Shown here in pieces: positions 25,801 through 35,774 of a DNA stretch of 64,000 nucleotides (position 1 is the stretch's first letter; each line of letters opens with the position of its first letter). The notes under the pieces were generated by a model. That model was not told the origin of the DNA. It saw nothing but the letters and a program-made list of their open reading frames with translations, and did not search any database. Location: contig NW_009799099.1 in NCBI RefSeq assembly GCF_000213175.1, positions 3,601,215 through 3,665,214 of the forward strand, read 5' to 3'. This stretch comes from Neurospora tetrasperma FGSC 2508. Its lineage: Eukaryota > Ascomycota > Sordariomycetes > Sordariales > Sordariaceae. A program made the position numbers and the translations under genes.

Positions 25801-27530
25801 AACCGAAGCTTCATCAAGCTACCTATACCTACATCACATCGCACACACAGCATCACTGTGTAGGGTCTACCAAGATGTTGCAGCCTCGCCGAGCAAGTCC
25901 CCGTCCCGTCGTCGATCCCAGTATCCCTGGCAAATCCAATCCCATTTCTCAACCTCACTTGCCTTTTTCATTACAGACATAGACAGGCAACCAAGCACTC
26001 ACGGAGCGAATCTCGCAGCTCTTTTGCCATCCGTCAGTCACGGCGAGGCAAAAAAACCAGGATGATTTCAGAGCTCAGGTGGTCCAGCTACCTAGCTCTG
26101 GTGCCGTGTATAGAGGTATCCATGCTACCTATCGCCTCCATAACCGCATTTCCACCTCATCTTCTCAAGTGGGAGCGGGACTCTTGCGGGAACAGGCACT
26201 GACGGGGCTTTGAGAACCACGGCTCGCTCGCCCTCCTTGCAGTCGGCTACCGTAAACAAAGATGGCCTGTCCTTGTCGCCACAGCCCCTGTACTGCGTAG
26301 GGGCTCTCCACCGAGTCCACTACTCCTTCCGACGTCCCGCAGGCGTTTCTGTTCCTCGCGGTGCTCCGCGTTTGACATTTAGCTTCACAGCAAAAACTCG
26401 ACATCCAGATTGTCAAGTCCAGACCACCACCCGCCACCAACCGGGGAGCAACACAGACTCGGAGTGGAAAAGAAGCGCTCGACATGCCATCCTACGATGC
26501 ATTCGCCATAGATTCGCACAGGGCATCGCGCTTGCTTCATCAATCAGGTCTCGGAGGCATCCATGCCCCCTCGGTCTCACACTGGCTATCCAGACACTGT
26601 CTTGAGACTGTCCAGACTACCTTCGGAGTGCTGCTTCGTGATTGGCGCTCTCGAACTCCCCCGCGATGACGGCGACGAGACCCGTCTTCAGATCTCCCAC
26701 CCATACCCGACTTCAATCTCATCATGTACATCACTTCGGCCTTTGCAATTGCCCATCCTTTCGCACAAATAGTATCCCACAGAAACTACTCACTGTGGAT
26801 CTTTTCTTTTTTCCCCTCCTTCTCCGAGCGCACTTCAGCTGCAGGTAAAAGGGAGCGTACCTTGCTTGCGATGGAGACGGAGATGGGTACAGTCACTGTA
26901 CACACTGACTGCCGCCGTTGCTCCGCCGTCGCCTACATCCGGTGCTCCTCGTTGTTTTAGTGCCCTGAACGGGACGTCTTTCCTCAACCCCTGTTTTGTT
27001 GTTCTTCCGGTACGCAGTCCAGACAGGTTTTCTACTACCTATTCCACTCCCATGATGGCACATGCACATCATGCGGCTTGGGGACCTCCTACAGCGGCCG
27101 AGTGGGTATGCGGTTGAGAAATCTTCCCGAGGTTGATCAAGGATTGATGGTCCGCATCTTCTCCATACGGGGCTATATAACGTCTTAGCTCCCGCTTCTG
27201 AAAGCTTAATTTCCGTCCCGTCATTCCCTTCAGTTCTCCAAGTTGTTTCATCCTCTACCAAGACGACCTTCCCCTTCACAAGGCTCCGTCATATCATACC
27301 ATCTGTTGTCGGTGTGAACTATATACGGAGGTTGATATTGATCAAACACCATTCTAGCCATTTCGTGTTGAAGATTAGTCAACTTGACGCCTATCACCAA
27401 GACGAGACGACAAAACATCACCCAAAATACAGCCAAGCCGTTTGAGCTGTCATAACGCTCTCGTTGGTGCATTCACACCTCATTCGCATTCGCCCTTCAC
27501 CTAACCTACTGACAATCACCGTTGCCAACA
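16898..27530. other. Gene-poor 10.6-kb interval
   Basis: No reading frame here exceeds about 180 codons, and none shows a domain, a plausible exon chain or codon use like the flanking genes. It contains one tetranucleotide microsatellite (18706-18728), a few short hairpins and an isolated T-arm-like stem-loop near 19640. The base composition is mixed and slightly richer in A+T than the coding flanks, without the extreme AT content of freshly RIP-mutated DNA. The last 1-1.5 kb before 27531 presumably includes the promoter of the next gene. The rest could be decayed repeats, long non-coding RNA or true spacer; I cannot tell which. Confidence 0.5.
18706..18728 (+). repeat. Microsatellite (CAGT)n
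   Basis: About five to six tandem copies of a CAGT tetranucleotide inside the gene-poor interval. It is a simple repeat with no visible link to a gene. Confidence 0.85.
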
Positions 27531-28313
27531 ATGGCTTTCCCTCAACCAGGCGGACCGGCTTTTCGTCACGCACAGGTACATGGTGTCTTCTCCTTCCCGC
27601 GACCGGCTTCCAACGCTCGTCCGAAAGTTAACACGCCCGCGCAGTCCTTTGCGGATGCCCAGTCCCAGTTCGACATTCTCGAGTGGCACCCATACTTCAT
27701 GTCCTGCATGCGATACTTCCTGGACCACGCCCAATACCATGGCCCTGTGCAGGCTCTTGCTGGATTCATCAACATCCGACTACCTTTCCAGAAGCCCAAC
27801 CCGGTGCTGTCTTCACAGACAGTCCGCCCACCACCAGAACTAGAGGCGTCTTGTGCCCGGGGAGCAGCGGGAAAGGCACCCGTCGGGGGCTATGGTCTTC
27901 AGTCGTATGCGAGTGTCAACTTGATCCCCTATATCCGCCGTCTGGTAGCTACGGGATATGATTTTCCCGGAGTTTTGCACGGCTTTTTCGGCGACGACTG
28001 GGAGGCTGGGATCGGGCCACTACACGAGAACGAGCGACGGAACTACCTCTTTGCGGCCAAGAGCTCCAACTGGCTCAAGGTCAAGGCGGCTTACGACATG
28101 AACGAGGAAGAGTCCATACCGTTTTTGAAACCTTTGCGCGATGCGACCGAAAGAGAGATTGTTCTAGCTGAGAGAAGCTGGAGTGAATGGTTGGCGATGC
28201 AGGACTGGATGTTGGGACCACGCGCACCAGATGTGCAGCAAGCCAACGGCAATGGAAACGGGAACAATGCCAATGGAGGACGGATGCAGGGTATCAAAAG
28301 GGAAGGTGACTAA
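27531..28313 (+). CDS. Conserved fungal protein of unknown function
   Basis: Intron-free, 260 residues, starting at the ATG at 27531 (the frame opens three codons earlier without an ATG). I recognise the sequence style as conserved in Pezizomycotina but know no function. The conserved-looking blocks are 'DILEWHPYFMSCMRYFLDHA' (about 47-66), 'ALAGFINIRLPFQK', 'VNLIPYIRRLVATGYDFPGV' with 'LHGFFGDDWEAGIGPLHENE' (about 128-167) and 'WSEWLAMQDWMLGPRAP' near the end, all rich in aromatic residues. The N-terminal 40 residues are Pro/Ala-rich and the C-terminus is a low-complexity Asn/Gly tail. No signal peptide or membrane segment is seen. It probably folds as one helical domain. Confidence 0.85.
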   Translation: MAFPQPGGPAFRHAQVHGVFSFPRPASNARPKVNTPAQSFADAQSQFDILEWHPYFMSCMRYFLDHAQYHGPVQALAGFINIRLPFQKPNPVLSSQTVRPPPELEASCARGAAGKAPVGGYGLQSYASVNLIPYIRRLVATGYDFPGVLHGFFGDDWEAGIGPLHENERRNYLFAAKSSNWLKVKAAYDMNEEESIPFLKPLRDATEREIVLAERSWSEWLAMQDWMLGPRAPDVQQANGNGNGNNANGGRMQGIKREGD

Positions 28314-29540
28314 GAGGGTTCATACCAGGAGGCTCTGTAACGTGAATTGGGAACGGATAGGGGAAAGTTAATGGGCTGGATATGAGTGCTCTCTGTTGAG
28401 TGTTGGCATTCCTTCGTACAACTAACTTCCTTACGGGCCACGTCTGAGCATTTTGCTATGGGGTTAGGATGGCTCTGTATCATACAAACAAATATCGGGA
28501 ATTCGATTGAGAAAACGAGGACATATTCCCAGCTCTTCCATTGAAATCATGATCAAGTTACTGCACCAGAGCGACTCCTCGGATCAATCCCATGCTTCCC
28601 CAACCTAGGACATTGAGGGAGCATGGGCAAGATACGAGACCTCGATTTGTCAATTGATACATATACCGTACGAACATCGGCCGGTAGTAGCAGTACGTCC
28701 ACAAGAACTTTGATGCGTACTGTAAAGAGGGATATACTATAGTATAGGTACAGTCTAAGACCGGAGTGCCGGAGACGGAGACAGCTTCATAACAGCCCAC
28801 ACAGCCCACTCATGGAACTGGCCCAAGCTTTTGAGTTCTTCTCCACTTTAATTCCTCTGTGGGTCCTCGGCTCGTGCCGACTTACGGTAATGTGGAAAGT
28901 TCGCCTTGTGTTTGCCCGGGTACGATACCTTACACTACAGAACACGTTCGCTTTACGGATAGGAAACATGAAAGATCGGAAGCTTTGTTTCGTTTTGTAA
29001 AAGTTCCACATCAGTTCGCTGCTATCCATGCGCGCTGTGTGCGACTCTGACGGGCTGCTTCACACTTCACCACCTTCCATCTATTGCTTTCAACCTTTTG
29101 CTCTGCCACTTGACAGTCGAACAGTATACTACGAATATCGTCAATCAATCCAGCACATTTTCCAGATTGGAGCCAAGGCGCCCATGGGCGGATCACAACG
29201 GCGAACGCGCTACCTCTAGGTACATACAACGCACCGCTCAAGGCATTCACGGAATCCACAGCATCTGGAACCAAAGCCCCAAACGCCCCTGTCAGTCATC
29301 TGGAAACTGGTTGTCATTCAGTTGCGCGAAGTGGAAGGAGTGGAACCAACAGTTGCGTCGACCACATGCTCGAAAGCTGACAAGCGCATCATCGGACATT
29401 GGTCGCGACGCAACAACGTCAGCTACCAACACCACTGCCTGGAAAATGACCACAGCCCCGATATAGTACGCGCACGATCTTTGCTCCTCTACCACTCACT
29501 ATCGCTACCGTCGACAATCCCGGTCTCGAATGCCCCGACC
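28314..29540. promoter_or_regulatory. Intergenic region upstream of the Mediator 5 gene
   Basis: About 1.2 kb between two genes on the same strand. The frame of the next gene is open for 219 bases before its ATG but contains no earlier ATG. No other gene, RNA or repeat is recognised. Confidence 0.5.
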
Positions 29541-32500
29541 ATGCCCGGAGGTCCAGCAACGGCAGGCTTGTCGGCGGCCGTGGGACAATGGACCAAGTTC
29601 CTGGCGCGCGCCGAAGCCAAACGACTAGACCCCAGCGACTTCGCGAGATTCGTGCCCATCCTTAACTCGGACTTCTATCCATTGCCTCCCATTGTTATCG
29701 CCAACCTTCTCCTCAAGCCGACGAAGCAGTCTTCCTATTCCCTTGACCCCCGCAGACTACAATATCTCACCATCCTCCTCAACCAGAAGCTCGTCAACCC
29801 CCAGTCCGTCCTGAAAGTTCTACACCATTACTCGACATCGCAGGCCAAGATTCAGAGTGAATATGATGCAAGTACTACAAACGTGGCCGCGACGGCCACT
29901 AAGGGGGGCCAGGGGCAACAAGGAGACAAAAAACCGAAGAGGGTGTTTTGGCAAAATTCATACAACGACGAGGAGGTAATCTTTCTGCGGCTCTCCAAGG
30001 TCATAACACATGGTCAAGGCATCAGGCATGCCTCTGACGCCTACGAGATGGCTACGAACCTGAGCAAGTGGACAACGCTTTTCATCGACGTCATCGCCGC
30101 CTTTTCACGAGATACATTCGGCACTATTCAGAACATGCGAACTAAGCAGGACATGGAGACCTCTCTTCAGGCTTTCAGTTTGCTTTTGGTCAACTTTTTG
30201 GGGAATCAACGGGTGGTCTCTGCCTTTAGCCGGCCCGAGGCTAAAAGTAACGCTTCTCCCATGTTATGATTCCCTGTTCTGTGAACCGAACACTTGGCTA
30301 ATGACTTTCTTCTCACCAGGCCATCGCAAAGGATTAGCGAGCTCTATCGATCAGCTTATACCCTATCTCCTTCAGAATCCAAATACCTCTGGAATTGCGG
30401 AGAGGTTAGAGTTCAGCCGAGGACAGGCACTGGCCGGGGAAGAGTCTTCTGATCTGAAGGACGCTGCAGTAGCGGAGATGCATAGCTACATGGATAACAT
30501 GATCGGGCTGGACACATGGCAAATCCCCGATATGCCCATAGTTAACTCTCGCGCCGGTCTGTACATTTACATCAATGCTGCGGTATGTTCGTCGGACGAT
30601 TATCCTGATTTGGAGTGGATGGGGGACTTGGGATGCTGACGCCTTGGACAGCTCGTGGGACGACCTTTGATTGACGATCATTCTCTTTACACCTACCTCC
30701 ATAACCGATACCAGGTTTGTTCTGTCGTTCAGCGTACAACGTCATCTATATTTTTTGCTGACAAAAGGTCCAGGGTGACTTGCAAACAACAGCAATACAC
30801 CTTATTCTAGCATCCTTTGATGTTTTGGCGAACGCCGTCTTCAGGGAAGGATCAAAAACGGGACACTTGCTCAAATCATACGTCGTCAACAAGGTTCCAC
30901 TAATATTGGGTAACTTTGCTGCCTCCTCTACACATATGTATCCTTTTGACGCAGAGTTTTGCATATCCCAGGCGCTGGGTCAGGTTGACACTAATGTGTT
31001 TCCGACATTGTCCAACATGTTTGACATGTCGAACACTAGCAGCTCCTTTCAGGACTCCGTGCGACAAGACTTTTGCTTTGCCTGCCAGCTGCACGGGCTG
31101 TTATCTGCGTCGGCCATCGAGACCCTTTTGGGAGAAATTACTTATCAAACACTGCCGGACGAGGGTCGGTACGTGAAAGAAACGCTGGTCCAGGCATGTT
31201 TGGAAGATTTCGAGAGAAGTCAGAGGCTTATCGGGGAATTGGATAACATGAACGGAAACGTGGGCGCTGCTGCGCAAGCTATTGTTGAGGTTAGTTGTCA
31301 TTCAGTCAGACAACAAAACCCTGTGCGTGACGGCTGCTGATATGATATAGGTGATTGGTACACTTTGCCGCAACAAGGAGACCATGACTCTCAAGCAATT
31401 GTGCAGCCAGCTGGCCAGCAAACCATCATCCTTGGATATTCTATTACTTTTCGATAAACCATACAAGATACTTCACCCTCTGTGCGAGCTCTTGGACGAC
31501 TGGGGTGGCTATGACGAGGATCAGGGCGAATATCAGCCTGTATACGAGGAATTTGGGTCTATCCAGCTTCTACTGCTGGCCTTTGTGCACCGCTACAGTC
31601 TGACACCCACCGACTTGGCCATCCGATCTCCGCATTCGTTCGTGGGGAAGCTACTAGGAAGGGGCCAATTGAGTCGGCCGTTGGACGAGCTTAGCGACCA
31701 GGAAAAGTCGCATCTGAATGGTTGGGTACATGGGCTATTTGATTCCGAGGCTGGCGGTCTAGGAGACGATCTTATGTCGTCTTGTCCTCCGCAGGACTTC
31801 TATCTACTCATGCCGACGCTTTTTGATCAGATCGTCATGGCCTTGAGTACAGGCTGCTTGAACGATTACCTATTAAGAAGTGGTCTAGAATGTGAGTATG
31901 AACTTTCTTACCGCCATTGTCATGGCATTGCCGCTAACTGCCCCTTAGATCTCTTGGATACCCTATTATTGCCCTCACTAGTGCCAGCACTCTTGTTCCT
32001 TGCAAACAACCTACGGACTGATAAGCAACCCGGTCAAGGAGCGGTCATCAAGATTCTTCAACTCATTTTGCGTCCAAATTCAATATCCAATGAAGCATCT
32101 ACCATGCTCTCATCGGTCCTGAACATTGTCGCCAAACCCCTGGAACTCTCACTCCGCTCCTATCAGCGTCAGGTTCCCGCGTCACAAGAGGTCGAACCCC
32201 TTTTGCGCGCTCTCAAAGAAAATCTGGCCGTGTCCAGCCGCACCGGTGGCGCCGACCACAGCGAGCTGGAAAATTGGACTGGCACACATCACAATGGTTC
32301 CGGGTCCGTCGGGGGTCTCTACGGCGCCATCCGCCACACCGTCCAAAATCTGGTCCAGTGGGCTCAGCACTCGCCCGGTAACGGCGTGCCGGCCACTTAC
32401 ACCCACCGCCAGGTTCTTGTCGCTCTCCAGATCTGCGGCGCAAGGCGTCTCCTCTCTGCCCTGCTTAAGGAGCTGAAAACGCAAACAGAAGCCGGCAACG

Positions 32501-33300
32501 GCTCCGTGGCCTACGACGTCGTCACAGCCATCATCTGTGCTCCCGACGTTCACAATACCCCCGTAACGGACGACAACGACCCCTCCTCTGCCCGAGAAGG
32601 AGGAGATGCTGCGAACCATCCCATCACCAAAAAGCAGCGGAGAATCACCCTACGCGAAGCTCTCAAATTCGAAGCGGAAGAATTTAAGAAAATTCAGAAA
32701 TCAGACCCCCTAATGGCCGAAACGGTCGTGCGCCTGCATCGTCGCGTCGAGGCGCAGATGGCCCTACCTCCCCCACCTCCGCCGCCCGCGCAGCATCATC
32801 ATCATCATCAGCAAACGATGCTGCAGCCGGAGTTGAGCGCGCTGGGGGTGGTGGCTGGCGATGCTATGGGCGATTCCATCATGAACGCTGCGGCGGTGCA
32901 GGTTTCGGGTAGTGATCATCATCATCCGATGGACGCGATGAGTTTGGATGCTACGGGCATGGGTGGGTTGGATGTGGGAGGTGCGGGTGGCATTGATATA
33001 AGTGGGATGGGGGATATGGGTATGGGGAACATGGGTGGGTTGACGGTCAATACGAATACTGGAGGCGGAATGGGAGGTGGTGTTGGGACGGGTGGTCAAG
33101 GTGGTGGTGTTGCGGGAGGAGGAGGTGCAGGTGCCTCGGGTGGGAATGGTGGAGGAGGAGGAGCTGGCGGCGCTGGCGGTGGAGGCAGTGGCAGCGGTGG
33201 CGCGGGAGGAGACCTGAGTGGTGATGATATCTTTAGCGGCTTGGGGACAGGAGACTTCACGACGGATTTCGGGAACTGGGATACGATGGACTTGGGTTAG
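29541..33300 (+). CDS. nut1: Mediator of RNA polymerase II transcription subunit 5
   Basis: Tail-module subunit of Mediator that relays activator signals to RNA polymerase II. CDS is join(29541..30246, 30320..30582, 30652..30714, 30774..31289, 31351..31891, 31949..33300), 1146 residues; every junction keeps frame, including a 63-bp third exon ('LVGRPLIDDHSLYTYLHNRY' plus Q). Recognisable blocks are 'QWTKFLARAEAKRLDPSDFA' at the N-terminus, 'LASFDVLANAVFREGSK', 'LPDEGRY', 'YDEDQGEYQPVYEEFGSI' and 'QDFYLLMPTLFDQIV'. After about residue 965 the protein is low complexity: poly-Pro, a His run, then Gly/Met-rich and Gly-rich sequence to an acidic aromatic end. The acceptor of exon 4 is ambiguous between two AGs five bases apart in frame terms (AAAAG|GTCCAG|GGT), adding or omitting two residues. 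Confidence 0.9.
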
Positions 33301-33835
33301 TATCCTTAGCATTAACGACAGATGGCCCCGGATGGGGACTGAGAACGGCAGAATACGAATCGTTTGTAGACGCAGGCTCGTGACTTGAATATTCCAATTT
33401 GCATTCCTGCCTTTGGTTGAGAATAGCAAAGGGGTTAGAAACAGGCAGAATTTAAGCGTGCAGGAATTCGTGATGAAAGGAGTCAACCCGTCACGCCTGT
33501 GTGAAGGAGAGCATGTGTTGGCAATGTTTACACGATGCGTCAGGCCTTGCATCACATTACAATAGCAGATGTCAGGAGTATGACAACGAGATGAGAATGA
33601 TTCACCTTGCGACCAATGCCGAAAACACATATTTACATATACACGTTGTGTCGTTGCAATGACGTTAACAATCTGAGGCAGGAAAAAAACTGACGACATC
33701 TGCGATTTAGAAGCATCCGACTTTACTAAAAAGCAAAAAGAAATACCAAAACACGTGGAAAACCAACAGATCTTTTGTAAATCTCAACAACCAGACAAGC
33801 AAGACCAACAATGAAAAAACCAAAAAAGTGATGTG
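33301..33835. other. Intergenic region, 3' side of the Mediator 5 gene
   Basis: About 535 bases: the 3' UTR of the Mediator gene and spacer before the tRNA terminator. A long minus-strand frame antisense to the Gly-rich Mediator exon enters it and is regarded as a shadow. Confidence 0.6.
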
Positions 33836-33843
33836 AAAAAAAA
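33836..33843 (-). terminator. RNA polymerase III terminator of tRNA-Val
   Basis: A run of eight T on the minus strand, 12 bases past the tRNA 3' end. Confidence 0.8.
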
Positions 33844-33855
33844 TGGCAAAAGAAA

Positions 33856-33936
33856 TGATCGCGGCAGGGCTCGAACCTGCGATCCTCTGCGTTATCGTTT
33901 GTAAAGCAGATGCCTTAACCACTGGGCCACGCAACC
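33856..33936 (-). tRNA. tRNA-Val (anticodon UAC) with 8-nt intron
   Basis: Minus strand, 81 bases including an intron. Acceptor stem GGTTGCG pairs with CGCGATC (two G-T wobbles) and is followed by discriminator A. The D arm contains the A box TGGCCCAGTGG, the anticodon stem is TCTGC/GCAGA, and the T arm is GCAGG-TTCGAGC-CCTGC (B box). The anticodon loop reads TT-TAC-A then C38, with the 8-base insert AACGATAA after position 37, the normal place for nuclear tRNA introns. UAC reads GUA codons. No CCA is encoded, as usual in eukaryotes. Confidence 0.93.
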
Positions 33937-34129
33937 ATTGATGAAGTTCTCTTTAGTGTAGCTGGCTTATCATTCACTGCCATAACATTGTGCAGTGGAG
34001 TTGGGAATGCCATCATCCAATGAGGGCGGGCAAGTTGCGACTAGCAAGCCCCTGAGGAAAGTAAACAAATGCATAACTGGAACATCTGGCTCATTGCTGG
34101 CACGAAAATGAAAGTCACTTGGAACAATG

Positions 34130-34185
34130 ATGCAGTTTTAGCCGAGCGGTTAGTGTGGCATCCTTGGAATAACGCCGAAAGATGC
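34130..34185 (+). repeat. tRNA-like 56-bp repeat, copy 1
   Basis: Contains TAGCCGAGCGGTTAG, a good match to a tRNA A box/D arm, followed by the hairpin stem GCATC/GATGC with an 18-base loop. No B box or T arm follows, so it is not a functional tRNA gene. A second copy lies at 35586-35641 on the same strand, 51 of 56 bases identical with all five differences transitions. It sits about 75 bases upstream of the 5S rRNA gene. Confidence 0.75.
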
Positions 34186-34259
34186 ATTTAGGAAGGAGAG
34201 ACAGGGCGGGAAGAAACAATAACTGTCGCTCATAAGCCATACTTTGCATTTAAATAAAC

Positions 34260-34359
34260 ACATACGACCATACCCACTGGAAAACTCGGGATCCCGTCCG
34301 CTCTCCCATAGATAAGCCAGTGAGGGCCAGACTAGTAGTTGGGTCGGTGACGACCAGCG
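34260..34359 (+). rRNA. 5S rRNA gene (5' 100 bases, broken by assembly gap)
   Basis: Begins ACATACGACCATACCCACTG and runs to CGACCAGCG at the edge of the gap. Helix II pairs (CCCACTGG with CCAGTG), and the internal control region 'GATAAGCCAGTGAGGGCC' with the following 'TAGTAGTTGGGTCGGTGACG' is typical of fungal 5S. The start and the 3'-proximal 'AGTTGGGT.GGTGAC.ACCAGCG' closely resemble Neurospora 5S, whose genes are scattered through the genome and not part of the rDNA repeat. The last 20 or so bases are missing here because the gap starts at 34360. Confidence 0.92.
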
Positions 34360-35296
34360 NNNNNNNNNNNNNNNNNNNNNNNNNNNNNNNNNNNNNNNNN
34401 NNNNNNNNNNNNNNNNNNNNNNNNNNNNNNNNNNNNNNNNNNNNNNNNNNNNNNNNNNNNNNNNNNNNNNNNNNNNNNNNNNNNNNNNNNNNNNNNNNNN
34501 NNNNNNNNNNNNNNNNNNNNNNNNNNNNNNNNNNNNNNNNNNNNNNNNNNNNNNNNNNNNNNNNNNNNNNNNNNNNNNNNNNNNNNNNNNNNNNNNNNNN
34601 NNNNNNNNNNNNNNNNNNNNNNNNNNNNNNNNNNNNNNNNNNNNNNNNNNNNNNNNNNNNNNNNNNNNNNNNNNNNNNNNNNNNNNNNNNNNNNNNNNNN
34701 NNNNNNNNNNNNNNNNNNNNNNNNNNNNNNNNNNNNNNNNNNNNNNNNNNNNNNNNNNNNNNNNNNNNNNNNNNNNNNNNNNNNNNNNNNNNNNNNNNNN
34801 NNNNNNNNNNNNNNNNNNNNNNNNNNNNNNNNNNNNNNNNNNNNNNNNNNNNNNNNNNNNNNNNNNNNNNNNNNNNNNNNNNNNNNNNNNNNNNNNNNNN
34901 NNNNNNNNNNNNNNNNNNNNNNNNNNNNNNNNNNNNNNNNNNNNNNNNNNNNNNNNNNNNNNNNNNNNNNNNNNNNNNNNNNNNNNNNNNNNNNNNNNNN
35001 NNNNNNNNNNNNNNNNNNNNNNNNNNNNNNNNNNNNNNNNNNNNNNNNNNNNNNNNNNNNNNNNNNNNNNNNNNNNNNNNNNNNNNNNNNNNNNNNNNNN
35101 NNNNNNNNNNNNNNNNNNNNNNNNNNNNNNNNNNNNNNNNNNNNNNNNNNNNNNNNNNNNNNNNNNNNNNNNNNNNNNNNNNNNNNNNNNNNNNNNNNNN
35201 NNNNNNNNNNNNNNNNNNNNNNNNNNNNNNNNNNNNNNNNNNNNNNNNNNNNNNNNNNNNNNNNNNNNNNNNNNNNNNNNNNNNNNNNNNNNNNNN
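34360..35296. other. Assembly gap (937 N)
   Basis: A run of unknown bases. It starts inside the 5S rRNA gene; the first bases after it look like the end of a 5S gene. Frames reported across it are meaningless. Confidence 1.
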
Positions 35297-35318
35297 AACT
35301 CCCGTGGTTGTTGTATTT
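35297..35318 (+). rRNA. Probable 3' end of a 5S rRNA gene
   Basis: The first 22 bases after the gap, ending GTTGTATTT, can pair with the 5S 5' end ACATACGAC (eight of nine positions including one G-T). The start 'AACTCCC' fits what follows CAGCG in fungal 5S, and an eight-T run follows at 35320-35327. With the 100 bases before the gap this makes 122 bases, the expected 5S length. Helix V does not pair well across the gap, so this could instead be the tail of a second, different 5S copy. Confidence 0.5.
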
Positions 35319-35319
35319 G

Positions 35320-35327
35320 TTTTTTTT
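35320..35327 (+). terminator. RNA polymerase III terminator after 5S
   Basis: Eight consecutive T directly after the probable 5S 3' end. Confidence 0.55.
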
Positions 35328-35585
35328 CTATTTTTTCTTCTGTCTCACGGCCCGAGGTATGAAGGGGGGTTACAATATCCTTCATCCGCAAGGGCTTTCC
35401 AATCGCGCCAGGACCTTGGGAAAGTAGCACACTTGTATGTTCTACTTGATATGACCATACAATGTATCCCAAGCACATGGTGATAGTTGGCGCACAGGAA
35501 GTCAGGGACAGATCACTGATCTTGGATACCCGGAATGAGACCCAATTAAGTCACACCTCGAGGGCCCAAACCGCTTGATATTGAC

Positions 35586-35641
35586 ATGCAGTTTCAACCG
35601 AGCGGTTAGTGTGGCATCCTTGAAATGACGCCGAAAGGTGC
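35586..35641 (+). repeat. tRNA-like 56-bp repeat, copy 2
   Basis: Same element as at 34130-34185. The hairpin stem is kept as GCATC/GGTGC, where a G-T pair replaces the A-T of copy 1. It lies about 270 bases after the presumed 5S end and about 135 bases beyond the stop codon of the FMN-dependent dehydrogenase, on the opposite strand. Confidence 0.75.
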
Positions 35642-35774
35642 GAAAGGTTGCTGGATGAAGAGAGATAAACTTGACGGGTATTTGAATTCAGTCTCTTCGA
35701 CTGGATGTAATTCAATGTGCATGCTGTCCAGAACGCTATCCATAATTGCACCTACAGGTTTGCCTCAACACCCC

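Noticed and set aside
32764-33699. 311-codon minus-strand frame antisense to the Mediator 5 Gly-rich exon.
   Set aside because: Its Ser/Thr/His composition is the complement of Gly, Met and His codons in the real gene.
34150-35483. Long frames on both strands across 34150-35483.
   Set aside because: They consist of unknown bases in the assembly gap.
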